The notes: generated by a model from the sequence alone, not told the origin. A stretch of DNA of 64,000 nucleotides from CBDCGJ01 sp965216645 (GCA_965216645.1 CBDCGJ010000058.1:36202-100201), one strand, 5' to 3'; numbered from the stretch's first letter, positions 50,710 through 59,346 are shown. Numbers and translations are program-made.

Positions 50710-53238
50710 TTACGACTGGTTGGGGAGCGCTACTGAGGTAGTGGCATGAGTCGGCATAGCTTGTTCGACATCGCCAGGCACGCCCGCTTCACTGAGCCGT
50801 TCCAACAATAGCTTCAAGATCTTTTTGTCGCGATACAATTCCTGCCCGACGACATAATCGAGGGAAAGTTCGGGGTCTTCGTCAAGCACGGCGCTGATGA
50901 TCTGCCGCGCGTCCTCCCGCTGCTCCAGAGCAATCAAGCTTGCCGCCGTGTAGTATCGCGAACGCCTCGTTTGATGGTTTAAACGGCGAGCTTCGGCAAG
51001 TACCCGCGGATGATTTCCCATTGCATAGTGGGCTGTCAGCCGTTCTTCGACGATATATACGGGGACAAACGGATCAAGCTCAACCGCCCGCTCCAGCCGC
51101 TCTAATCCGGTGAGGGGATCGCCACAAAAAATATGCAAGACCGCACAGCGTCCGACGAGATACGCGTCATGCGGCGCAAGCTCCATGGATCTTTCCGCGT
51201 GACGAAGACCGGATTCGTAATCGCCACGGGTAAACTTTACCCAGGCCATGATCCGATTGGCTTCCGGATCGCTTGGATCCGCTTCATAGGCCATTGCCAC
51301 CGAACGGTCCGCTCGCTCCTCGTCATATTCCGGCAAATCGGACCATGCACAACTAAGCATCGCCCGGGGGCGATGGAAGTTCGGGTCAGCCTTAATCGAC
51401 TTTTTAAACCATTTGACGGCCTTGCGAGAATGTTCCGAGGTCACGCCGCCAAGGCGATGATGCCATAGGCCGTGGAGATAATAGTCGTAGGCCGTCATAT
51501 TTTCCGGCCGCATCATCCGAGCAGCAGCGATCTCGGATTGCTCTATTTTTCCGGTTGTTCGTGCAACGACCTTGTAGATGATTTCGTCCAGCAATTCGAA
51601 TAGGTTGTCGAAGCCGCTATGATAACGTTCGGACCAAATCACGTCGCCTAGCTCAGTCTCGGCAAGGGAAAAATTCAGCCGGAACCCATTGCCGACCTGC
51701 CTGAGGTTGCCGAACAGGACAAAGCCGACGCCGAGCATTTTGCCGATCTCCACGGCATCATGTTCGGCAATCGCCATGAGCGTCGTTCGGGAACTCACCT
51801 GGATGCGACGGGTGCGGCTCAGATCGAGAATCAAATCTTCCGTCAGTCCGTCAACGAGGTAGGTGTTATCGCCTTGATCTCGACCTAAATATTCGATCGG
51901 CGCGACGGCAAGCGATACCGGCCGTTTTTCCTGGACAGGTCGTTCGTTCTCGTAAAGCGCCAGAAAGGGTTGGCGCTGCATCGGTCGACCAACCCGGTAC
52001 ACTTGTCCGGCATGGCCGACCGAGACTTCTTCCAACTTCTCGAAAAAACGGTTTGAAAGGCGGCGGACGGCGCGAAAGAACGGTTCGGACGCGTCGATCT
52101 GCCCAACCGCCGATTGCGCCAGAATATCGCGTAGACAGTGCACATCATCGACCGGCAAGGCCGTCGTTGCAGTATTCAGTTCCCTCGCATGCAGCGCGAT
52201 TGGCGCAACTAAATCGTCGCTTCCCTTTTTCTGCCGTAAATGTTGGCGCAGCTCCAATGCGATTTGCTGAGCCGTCGAGGCATTGGTGAATTGATAAACG
52301 CGGCAGCCGTCTAAGATATGGCATCGAATGGCGCCATGCAGCTGCAACGCCGTTTCGAGCCAATCTATTCCTGCGCGCTCATCGTCCGCGATCGCCAAAA
52401 GATATACCGGTTTAGGCGATAATTCGGACGAAGAGAGGTCTTCCGGACGGATTTTGGCACTGGTTCGACTATCCGATGAGGTGGATTTTGCGTGACGCCA
52501 AAGCGTCACCGTATCGGCGTCGGGCGCAATCCCAAGATGCTCGCGCAACGCGGTTCTACATTTCTCGAACTGTTGGATCGCAGAATCCTTCCGGCCTTGT
52601 GCAAGATGGACCCGCATTAACTGCCTATGCGCGTCCTCGTCGCCCGGATCGATCCTAAGCCGCATCGCCGCCAAGGCCGCTGCCTGGGACCAAACCGACT
52701 GTTCTTCCGCAGCGTCGGCTGAGGATTTCAGCAAATTAGCGACGCGGAGTCGGACATTCTCTCGTTCGACCGATAACCAATCTTCAAATGCCCCGTCGGC
52801 AAGCGTGAGACCTTCGTAAAGCTCGAAACTCTGTAAAGACAGAAGAGGGCAGTCGGCCATAAAATCCGGCTGCCTAGACATGGTTTCCAACAAATCAAGG
52901 TCGCATTCTATTCCAGAGTCATGCAGTGTCACGCTTTCGTTTGTGGTTGAAAGTACGCGTTCGCCGGCATCATCGAGTGCGGCTCTCAAGATACTAAGGG
53001 CCTGCCGAAGGCTTCCACGGGCCAGTTCTTGCGGTCGGTCGCCCCAAAAAAGCCCAAGCAAAGTCGTTCTGGGAACCGTCGTACCGCGCCGGGTTAGTAA
53101 ATAGGCGAATAAAGCGCGGATTTTCCGCGGCAAATCAATCTCTTCGCCATGTTGATCGCAGATCTTCAACGGTCCGAGGAGATTGACTTTCAGAATGGTT
53201 TTGGCTGCCTCATGAGTTCGCTGTAGATTCTCGCTCAT
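50710..53238 (-). CDS. BTAD/SARP-like regulator with TolB-N/FlgO-like and TPR domains
   Basis: An 842-residue multidomain protein. Residues about 15-110 form an OmpR/SARP-type winged helix (LLGPLKICDQHGEEIDLPRK, FAYLLTRRGTTVPRTTLLGL) and 115-250 a BTAD helical repeat (DEDAHRQLMRVHLAQGRKDS). A middle segment has no name I can give. Residues about 440-560 (VDGLTEDLILDLSRTRRIQV, GKMLGVGFVLFGNLRQVG) match the TolB-N/FlgO-like unit seen in TPR-type cyclases, and the rest is TPR. GGAGG precedes the ATG. It is likely a transcriptional regulator with a sensory TPR tail; the target is unknown. Confidence 0.82.
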   Translation of the reverse strand: MSENLQRTHEAAKTILKVNLLGPLKICDQHGEEIDLPRKIRALFAYLLTRRGTTVPRTTLLGLFWGDRPQELARGSLRQALSILRAALDDAGERVLSTTNESVTLHDSGIECDLDLLETMSRQPDFMADCPLLSLQSFELYEGLTLADGAFEDWLSVERENVRLRVANLLKSSADAAEEQSVWSQAAALAAMRLRIDPGDEDAHRQLMRVHLAQGRKDSAIQQFEKCRTALREHLGIAPDADTVTLWRHAKSTSSDSRTSAKIRPEDLSSSELSPKPVYLLAIADDERAGIDWLETALQLHGAIRCHILDGCRVYQFTNASTAQQIALELRQHLRQKKGSDDLVAPIALHARELNTATTALPVDDVHCLRDILAQSAVGQIDASEPFFRAVRRLSNRFFEKLEEVSVGHAGQVYRVGRPMQRQPFLALYENERPVQEKRPVSLAVAPIEYLGRDQGDNTYLVDGLTEDLILDLSRTRRIQVSSRTTLMAIAEHDAVEIGKMLGVGFVLFGNLRQVGNGFRLNFSLAETELGDVIWSERYHSGFDNLFELLDEIIYKVVARTTGKIEQSEIAAARMMRPENMTAYDYYLHGLWHHRLGGVTSEHSRKAVKWFKKSIKADPNFHRPRAMLSCAWSDLPEYDEERADRSVAMAYEADPSDPEANRIMAWVKFTRGDYESGLRHAERSMELAPHDAYLVGRCAVLHIFCGDPLTGLERLERAVELDPFVPVYIVEERLTAHYAMGNHPRVLAEARRLNHQTRRSRYYTAASLIALEQREDARQIISAVLDEDPELSLDYVVGQELYRDKKILKLLLERLSEAGVPGDVEQAMPTHATTSVALPNQS

Positions 53239-53278
53239 AGGCCCACTACCTCCGCATTCGATCGGCGTCTTTATGCGC

Positions 53279-53554
53279 CTATCTTACATGATAAGCAGTT
53301 TTTCGTTGTGATTTCACGCGGCTAGCTAAAAATACGAGGAAACTGACGGACGCTTTGAAGGCGTCTGGAAGCCGTGCGGCGGCGAACCGAGCCCTTGGAT
53401 CGAGAGAATTTGCACGGGAAGCCTCTATTCCCCGCATGTGCCGACCGCCGAAAAGGTTATGATATTTGAGAATATCCAGTTCGAACAAGGCCGGCGTAAT
53501 GCCGGCATGGAGATTTACGCGTAAAGATTCGCGATCATGTTGATGATGGAACAT
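53279..53554 (-). CDS. hypothetical 91-residue protein
   Basis: I do not recognise this protein. The ATG at 53552-53554 has GGGGAAG six bases upstream, a good ribosome-binding site. The sequence (LFELDILKYHNLFGGRHMRG, ARLPDAFKASVSFLVFLASR) looks like a folded helical protein with a basic end. It lies 40 bases upstream of the TPR regulator on the same strand and may be co-transcribed with it. It could be a spurious frame; the Shine-Dalgarno is the main support. Confidence 0.45.
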   Translation of the reverse strand: MFHHQHDRESLRVNLHAGITPALFELDILKYHNLFGGRHMRGIEASRANSLDPRARFAAARLPDAFKASVSFLVFLASRVKSQRKTAYHVR

Positions 53555-53746
53555 TTCTAGCTTCCCCAAAGGCTGAATTGACGATGGGAAAACTTAGAAC
53601 GGGCCTGTCATGTCGGCGTTCTGGAGGGCGTTATTTTTTCGTTATTTCGTTCGCTGGACTTGCCGGAGGATCACGATCTATTTGCCCGGCGTTCAATCCA
53701 CCTTGCCCCGATTTTACCCCCGAACGCAGCCGAAAGTTCGGCCTGC

Positions 53747-53929
53747 TCAGACGGCAATTGCTGTTGGTGTCCGCTCAACCTTTTCGTCGACGGGGTAACA
53801 ATCGTAAGAGATACGTTTGTAGTCGACGCGACTTAAAACGGGCGTCGTTAGGCCCGGCGCGTCGTCCTCGAAAATGTGTTCGTCTTTGAAGAATTCGTCG
53901 AAGCCAGCACCTGAATGTGTAAAAACGCG
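53747..53929 (-). pseudogene. 3' remnant of an unknown gene, cut by the IS1182-type element
   Basis: On the minus strand the frame from the IS edge to a TGA at 53747 encodes 60 residues, including FDEFFKDEHIFEDDAPGLTT and LSRVDYKRISYDCYPVDEKV. Codon choice and composition look coding, unlike random antisense frames. No start codon is present in the remnant; the upstream part appears to have been lost or displaced by the element. I cannot name the family. A GCCGAA/TTCGGC hairpin follows the stop. Confidence 0.45.
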
Positions 53930-55277
53930 ATGGGTGTTACGATTCCGGAGTGAACCGTTTTGGGGTCGGTGATGAAGCGATTTATTGAGGGTGTGAGCCG
54001 GAATCAGGGGACGTTGTTTCCGGACTGTCTTGAGGACTGGATCGAAGAGGATTACGCGGTCCGGGTGATCGAAGCGTTTGTCGACAGCCTTGATCTTGCC
54101 GGTCTGGGTTTTGCCGGCGTAAATCCGAAGGAGACGGGTCGGCCTTCTTATCATCCCTCGGTTCTTATGAAGCTCTACATTTATGGTTATCTCAATCGGG
54201 TGCAATCGAGCCGGCGGCTGGAATGGGAAGCGGGGCGCAACGTCGAGGTGATGCGGTTAATTGGCCGGTGGGTACCCGATCACAAGACGATTGCCGATCT
54301 CCGCAAGGACAACGGCCCCGGCATTCGCCGGGTCTGCGGCCAGTTTGTGCAACTCTGCCGCTGGCGTGGCTTGATGGCCCCTGCCAGCGTCGCCATCGAC
54401 GGCTCCAAGTTCAAGGGGGTGAACAATCGGGACCGGAACTTCACGGCGGCGAAAATGACGCGGCGGCAGGCGCAGATCGAAGAAAGCATCGCCCGCAATC
54501 TGCAACAGCTGGACAGCGCTGATCGCCAGGAACCGACCCCGGCTCTGGCCAAACGGGTGAGCCGGTTGCACGAAAAGATAGACAAGCTGCGCCAAGAGAT
54601 GGCGCGGCTTGAGGCTCTTGAAGCCGAAAGACAGGCCGCGCGGGATCAACAGATCTCCTTGACCGACCCCGATGCCCGCTCCATGGCGACCAGCGGCCGG
54701 GGCTCCGGTGTGGTCGGTTACAATACACAAGCCGCCGTAGACACAGAGCATCACCTGATCGTTGCACACGACGTGATCCAGAGCGGCAGCGACCGGGCGC
54801 AATTGGCGCCGATGGCGGAGAAGGCCAAGCAAGCGCTCGGCGTCGATGCCATCGATGTGGTCTGCGACCGTGGCTACTTCAGTTCGGAACAAATCTTCGA
54901 ATGTAGTCGGCACAATGTCACCGTCACCATGCCGAAGCCGGTGACCACCGGGACACGGCGCGAGATCACCCGTTGGGAGCACGAGCATCTGGCCGAGGCG
55001 GTGCTGCGCCGGCTCGACGAGAACCCGCAGGCCATGCGTGTGCGCCGAGAGACGGTGGAGCATCCCTTCGGCACCATCAAGATGCACATGGGCGCAACCC
55101 ACTTCCTAATGAAGCGTTTGAAGAACGTAAAGACCGAAATGGCACTGAGCGTGCTCGCCTATAATCTCACCCGGGTCATGAATATCCTGGGCCCGCAGGC
55201 GCTCATCCAGGCGATGAGGGCGTAGAACCCCTCTATTGTACGCTGCTTTTCCCGATATCGGCCGATGTAAGACCCAT
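53930..55277 (+). mobile_element. IS1182-family insertion sequence, internally deleted
   Basis: The element carries one transposase gene on the plus strand. Candidate terminal inverted repeats are ATGGGTGTTACGAT at 53930-53943 and, on the opposite strand, ATGGGTCTTACATC ending at 55277, matching at ten of the first eleven positions. No clear target duplication is seen. The ends are a proposal; the transposase identity is solid. Confidence 0.55.
53972..55225 (+). CDS. IS1182 family transposase with internal deletion
   Basis: A DDE transposase of about 417 residues. The N-terminal helical domain (FIEGVSRNQGTLFPDCLEDW, GRPSYHPSVLMKLYIYGYLN) and the catalytic residues in ASVAIDGSKFKGVNNRDRNF, DVVCDRGYFSSEQIFEC and RRETVEHPFGTIKMHMGATH are all present. 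Family members carry about 70 further residues with a cysteine cluster between the PKPVTTG and REITRWEHEH blocks; here these blocks are joined directly at about 54950. The reading frame is kept. The start is the ATG at 53972 after GGGG. Confidence 0.85.
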   Translation: MKRFIEGVSRNQGTLFPDCLEDWIEEDYAVRVIEAFVDSLDLAGLGFAGVNPKETGRPSYHPSVLMKLYIYGYLNRVQSSRRLEWEAGRNVEVMRLIGRWVPDHKTIADLRKDNGPGIRRVCGQFVQLCRWRGLMAPASVAIDGSKFKGVNNRDRNFTAAKMTRRQAQIEESIARNLQQLDSADRQEPTPALAKRVSRLHEKIDKLRQEMARLEALEAERQAARDQQISLTDPDARSMATSGRGSGVVGYNTQAAVDTEHHLIVAHDVIQSGSDRAQLAPMAEKAKQALGVDAIDVVCDRGYFSSEQIFECSRHNVTVTMPKPVTTGTRREITRWEHEHLAEAVLRRLDENPQAMRVRRETVEHPFGTIKMHMGATHFLMKRLKNVKTEMALSVLAYNLTRVMNILGPQALIQAMRA

Positions 55278-55310
55278 AGACCGTGATCAGTCGCCTACCA
55301 GTCGCGGAGG

Positions 55311-55397
55311 CTACAAAAACTCGGGATTGTGGTTCCAGAAAAACCGGCCCACCAAGTCCGGATCTATCGCGAACGTTTTCACACGGCCAAGATCCAT
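55311..55397 (-). CDS. possible 28-residue small protein after the cyclase gene
   Basis: A short frame starting ATG five bases after the cyclase stop encodes a 28-residue peptide containing GRVKTFAIDPDLVGRFFWNH. Its composition is unlike noise, and the position would allow re-initiation after the cyclase gene. It could equally be the start of a gene lost when the IS arrived. No family is known to me. Confidence 0.25.
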   Translation of the reverse strand: MDLGRVKTFAIDPDLVGRFFWNHNPEFL

Positions 55398-55402
55398 TGC
55401 GG

Positions 55403-57124
55403 TCATTCCGGCAAGCCGGCAATTGAAAGCCACTTGAGATATAGGTCCATGTCCTCTTGCCGTTGATACGGTGTGGCATGCCAAACGTTTTTCGTGTTCA
55501 TCTCTGGTGCAATTTGAAGCGCGCGCCTGATTGCGTCTTTGGCGTTTTTCTCTTGGCCGGCGGCGGCATAACAAGCCGCTGCTAGGGCCATAGCATTTGT
55601 GTTTTCCGGCATCGCGTAAACGACATTTTCAATTGTGGCCAAGGCATCCTCATACCGTTCCAAGGTAAAAAGAATGCGCGCAAGCCAGTGCAGGTATATC
55701 GGCGGATGATGAGGGTTTAGGCGTATCGCAAGCTCAATCTCATTCAAACCATCGGCAGCACGGCCAACAAAACAGAGACCTCCTGAATACCAACCTCGAA
55801 ACACCGCGTTATTAGGGCTTAGCGCGACCGATTGCTCAAGTGCCGCCAGTCCTTGTGAATGGTTGCGAGATCCCCAAATCTCGGCAAACCCAAGTGCCGA
55901 ATGACCCCAAGCATCTTCTGGATCAAGTTGCACCGCTTTGGCCGCTGCCTCATAAGCGTGGGAATAGGCGCCGGGCATATCTGTCACCCATCGAAATGCG
56001 GCGTCCGAATTGTATGTCCAAGCAATTAACGCATGTGCCCTGGCAAAGTTATGATCTAGAGCTGTTGCTTTTGTTGCTTCCTCACGAGCAATTAGGTTTT
56101 CACTTTGCGTGTATCTCTGAAACAAGACCATCGCACGCAAAGCATGGTCATAGGCGTTGACCGCATCTGCACCTTTCGCCATGGCCCGCTTGAATTGCTG
56201 CCGCTCTAAATGACCGACAAGGGTGTTTACGATAACCGCGGTGATTTCGTCTTGAACCGCAAAAATGTCGCCGATTACTCGGTCATAGCGTTCCGACCAG
56301 ATTTGATTTCCGGCAATCGCATCTGTCAGATGCGTCGCAATACGAATGTTATTGCCGGCGCGTCTTACGCCACCTTCGAGGATATATTGAACACCGAGCT
56401 CGTTGGCAATTTGCTGTGTACTTATGGATTTGTCGCGATAGACGAATGTCGAATGTCTTGCGATGACGAATAATTCGTCATATCGCGAAAGTTCGCCGAT
56501 GATATCGTCGGTCATACCGTCTGCGAAATAGTCCTGCTCCTTATCACCAGATATGTTTTCAAAAGGAAGGACGGCGATGGATGGTTTATCGGGTAGCGGT
56601 GGGGGTTGTTTGTTTTCGTGTATCCGTTTTTGTGCTTCCGGCCAACGCCAGATGGTGATGGGGCGAGAAACGTTTTTCAATTCAACGGCTTCGCCACCAA
56701 CGAACCGTGCAGAATTCTTAGCATCCAAACTCTGATAGGCGTTGTCGGAGACGATTATCTGTCCAGCAGCTGCAATTTGCTCTAACCGTGAGGCCACATT
56801 AACGCCGTCGCCAAAAACATCTTCATCCTCGAAAACCACTTCGCCAGTATGGATACCCATTCTAAGTCGTATCCGGTCTTGCTCGACAAGATCGGCCTGA
56901 ACGGCGAAAGCAGCATCGACCGCATCAGAGATGCTCGGAAATTCAATAATCCAGCCGTCGCCCATGTTTTTAACAATATTGCCGCCACGTTTTTCGACAT
57001 TTGGGCGCAACAGTTTTGTGCGTAACTTTCTTAAAGCTGTGAGCGTGCCTGTCTGATCTTCCGCCATCAACCGTGTGTAGTCGACAACATCAGCGGCCAA
57101 TATCGCTGCTAGCCGGCGTTCCAC
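55403..57124 (-). CDS. class III adenylate/guanylate cyclase with TolB-N/FlgO-like and TPR domains
   Basis: A 573-residue signalling protein. The N-terminal cyclase domain (about residues 1-165) has the metal aspartates in LAADVVDYTRLMAEDQTGT and KNMGDGWIIEFPSISDAVD, the purine-specifying lysine before MGDG and the aspartate in EDVFGDGVN, and the transition-state Asn/Arg in GVNVASRLEQIA. It should therefore be active. Residues about 185-300 form the TolB-N/FlgO-like unit (SIAVLPFENISGDKEQDYFA) and the rest TPR repeats. It starts with GTG after AAGGGGAA. It may make cAMP in response to a TPR-bound signal; the partner is unknown. Confidence 0.88.
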   Translation of the reverse strand: MERRLAAILAADVVDYTRLMAEDQTGTLTALRKLRTKLLRPNVEKRGGNIVKNMGDGWIIEFPSISDAVDAAFAVQADLVEQDRIRLRMGIHTGEVVFEDEDVFGDGVNVASRLEQIAAAGQIIVSDNAYQSLDAKNSARFVGGEAVELKNVSRPITIWRWPEAQKRIHENKQPPPLPDKPSIAVLPFENISGDKEQDYFADGMTDDIIGELSRYDELFVIARHSTFVYRDKSISTQQIANELGVQYILEGGVRRAGNNIRIATHLTDAIAGNQIWSERYDRVIGDIFAVQDEITAVIVNTLVGHLERQQFKRAMAKGADAVNAYDHALRAMVLFQRYTQSENLIAREEATKATALDHNFARAHALIAWTYNSDAAFRWVTDMPGAYSHAYEAAAKAVQLDPEDAWGHSALGFAEIWGSRNHSQGLAALEQSVALSPNNAVFRGWYSGGLCFVGRAADGLNEIELAIRLNPHHPPIYLHWLARILFTLERYEDALATIENVVYAMPENTNAMALAAACYAAAGQEKNAKDAIRRALQIAPEMNTKNVWHATPYQRQEDMDLYLKWLSIAGLPE

Positions 57125-57334
57125 AGATTGTTTCCCCTTTCGCGGAAAATCTTATCTGATTAACCGGAAAAAGCTAGATGGTGGGTATGTCTCCTTGTGG
57201 CACATAGCAGACTTTGCGTCTTCGAAAGCGAATTTCTGCTTATATCCGCAAAGCGGACGTGGATTATCTCTCAACCCGATGCGGTTCGCGTCGTTCAGAA
57301 CGACACTTATAGCATGCGTTCATTGGTCTCATTA

Positions 57335-57522
57335 GGGACCGTTGACAATCATCGCAATTCGATCATGGTTGCGACGAGGTTCAGGTTAGCGGCATAGCTT
57401 GTGTCTGTTTTGTCGTAGCGTGTGGCGATGCCTCGGAATTCCTTGATTTTGGCGAAGTAGTTTTCAACCAGGTGGCGCCATTTGTAGATTTCTTCGTCAT
57501 AAGCCTATTGCCGCTTGCGGTT
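57335..57522 (-). mobile_element. IS5-type element remnant (3' end with inverted repeat)
   Basis: A 188-base segment nearly identical to 58498-58685, with about four base differences that I can count. It holds the terminal repeat GGGACCGTTGACAATCA and the last 50-60 codons of the transposase (YKWRHLVENYFAKIKEFRGI, IATRYDKTDTSYAANL) on the minus strand. It carries the same in-frame TAG (57505-57507) as the long copy. Homology stops abruptly near 57522. Confidence 0.9.
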
Positions 57523-57730
57523 TTACGTTTGCCCCCTACTCCCAATTGTTGCGAGGTAAAATGGTCTCTGCTTCGGATTTTGGTGGCAGATTACTTCATC
57601 CAGCAAAGTGCAAAACTTGGGGCGCCTGTGATCCTGCAGAATACTCTTCAAGTCTGAATGATATATCCGGGCAGCTAACTGCATTAGTGCTATTTCAACA
57701 ACGTCGAATAACAACTGGCTGGAGAACAAT

Positions 57731-58498
57731 ATGAAATCGGTCAAACTCTATGGCTACGCGACAAGTCCCTTTGTTCGGAAAACCGGTTGTTTTCTTTACT
57801 CTAAGGAGATTGATTTCACCCATGTTGCGGTCAACCCAGTTGACCCTGCAGCGACGATTGGACACACGAACGGTACACAAGTACCGGTGCTGGAAGTGGA
57901 CAGTGAGTGGAGGCGTGAATCGTCCGAGCACGCTCGATGGCTGGATGAACTCTTTCCCAAAAGTCCGCTTTATCCCGCAGCGCATCGGGCAAAAATCGAC
58001 GAAATCGACAACTGGATAAGCAACACATTCCTGATAAGCAATTTTAGAGTTTCGGTTGAACCAAACCTTGATCTCCCGTTTCGACACAGAGGATGGCGCC
58101 TGGCAGCGCTGGTGAGCGCGCACACACCATTATCAGAACAACAACGTCATCTTTGGCCAGAGAGGCTGAAGAAGTCGCCATTCATACAGAGGATGGCCAA
58201 GCATATGGATCTCACAGAGAGTATCGCGGACATGCGAGATCGCATTTTTTCGGAACTTGTTGCCCACCTTGGCGATGGACCTTATATGGGCGAATTGGAT
58301 CAGCCGACCATGCTAGATTTTGCAATCTTCCCTCAACTGGTGTCTGGCTACATGTTTGGGCTGGAAGAGGATTTAAGCGCGGCGAGACACCCGGCTGTCA
58401 AAGATTGGCTCAAGCGCGTTTCTGAATATCTGCCTAGCAATCCGACACTGCTCGCCGATGACATGCAGATCAATCCTCTGGCGGAGGCCCTATCCTAG
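57731..58498 (+). CDS. glutathione S-transferase family protein
   Basis: A 255-residue protein with a thioredoxin-like N-domain (VKLYGYATSPFVRKTGCFLY, NGTQVPVLEVDSEWRRESSE) and an all-helical GST C-domain (SELVAHLGDGPYMGELDQPT, LDFAIFPQLVSGYMFGLEED). GGAG precedes the ATG. It lies between two copies of an IS5-type element, and its TAG stop codon uses the first base of the right-hand copy, so the last few residues may be altered by that insertion. Codon use is less GC-rich than in the housekeeping genes, which fits transfer. The substrate is unknown. Confidence 0.85.
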   Translation: MKSVKLYGYATSPFVRKTGCFLYSKEIDFTHVAVNPVDPAATIGHTNGTQVPVLEVDSEWRRESSEHARWLDELFPKSPLYPAAHRAKIDEIDNWISNTFLISNFRVSVEPNLDLPFRHRGWRLAALVSAHTPLSEQQRHLWPERLKKSPFIQRMAKHMDLTESIADMRDRIFSELVAHLGDGPYMGELDQPTMLDFAIFPQLVSGYMFGLEEDLSAARHPAVKDWLKRVSEYLPSNPTLLADDMQINPLAEALS

Positions 58499-59346
58499 GG
58501 ACCGTTGACAATCATCGCAATTCGATCATGGTTGCGACGAGGCTCAGGTTGGCGGCATAGCTTGTGTCTGTTTTGTCGTAGCGTGTGGCGATGCCTCGGA
58601 ATTCCTTGATTTTGGCGAAGTAGTTTTCGACCAGGTGGCGCCATTTGTAGATTTCTTCGTCATAAGCCTATTGCTGCTTGCGGTTGGCTTTGGGCGGGAT
58701 CACGGCGGCACCGGGCCGGTCGAGATCGGCCCGCACCCAATCCGCATCGAACGCCTTGTCGCCCAGCAGAGCATCGAAGTCGATGTCTTCGATCAACGGC
58801 GCGACGCCGATCATATCATGGCGTTGGCCGGGCAGCAGGACAAAGCGGAGCAAGGCGCCCAAGGCATCGACGAGAGCGACGATTTTCGTGGTCAATCCGC
58901 CTTTCGAGCGGCCGATGGCCTGATTTTGAGTCCCCCTTTTGCGCCGCTCGCCTTCTGATGCACGGAGACGATGGTGCCGTCGATCAGGGCGTATTCCAGA
59001 TCCGGTTCCTCCGACAAAGTCTCGAACAGCCGCTCAAACACGCCTTTCTTGGCCCAGCGGCGGAAACGTTGGAAGCAGCTGTTCCAGTTGCCCAAGCCCG
59101 GTGGCAGATCGCGCCACGGCGCGCCGGTACGCCCCGCCAGAGAACCGCTTCCAGAAACAACCGATTGTCCGCCGCCGTCACCCCGCAATCGCTGACCTTG
59201 CCCGGCAGATGCGGCGCAATTTTTCCCCAAACCCTGTCCGTGATGACAAATCGCAACTCGGTCATGATAAACTCCGAACAAACAACAAGGATTACCTGGA
59301 ATCACTTTTTGCTCGGTTTGGGGATACCCTAATTGTCAATGGGCCC
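58498..59346 (-). mobile_element. IS5-family (IS427-like) insertion sequence, full length but broken
   Basis: About 849 bases bounded by GGGACCGTTGACAATCA on the left and, inverted on the right, GGGCCCATTGACAATTA, with 15 of 17 positions alike. The transposase gene lies on the minus strand. The bases outside the two ends show no clear target duplication. Its left part is repeated at 57335-57522. Confidence 0.88.
58512..59265 (-). pseudogene. IS5-family transposase, frameshifted and with an internal stop
   Basis: The product can be followed in pieces: TDRVWGKIAPHLPGKVSDCG and NRLFLEAVLW in one frame, then GAPWRDLPPGLGNWNSCFQR and DLEYALIDGTIVSVHQKASG in another, then AIGRSKGGLTTKIVALVDAL, GQRHDMIGVAPLIEDIDFDA and GDKAFDADWVRADL. 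The first shift, near 59131-59136, looks like a one-base loss. The second falls at an A4G5 run (58931-58940 on the plus strand) and could be a programmed -1 shift as in related elements. A TAG at 58668-58670 stops the frame before YKWRHLVENYFAKIKEFRGI. The element is unlikely to move on its own. Confidence 0.85.

Noticed and set aside
50473..50736. Plus-strand frame in the 50.3-50.7 kb gap
   Set aside because: Overlaps two hairpins and the end of the TPR regulator, with no start signal and no family-like sequence.
53578..53889. Plus-strand frames of 103 and 62 codons beside the IS1182-type element
   Set aside because: No ribosome-binding site, low-complexity arginine-rich sequence, and they oppose the better-supported minus-strand gene remnant.
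54257..55102. Leftward frame of 281 codons opposite the IS1182 transposase
   Set aside because: Antisense shadow of a clear transposase gene.
57197..57397. Plus-strand frame upstream of and into the IS remnant
   Set aside because: It crosses the IS boundary and reads the transposase backwards.
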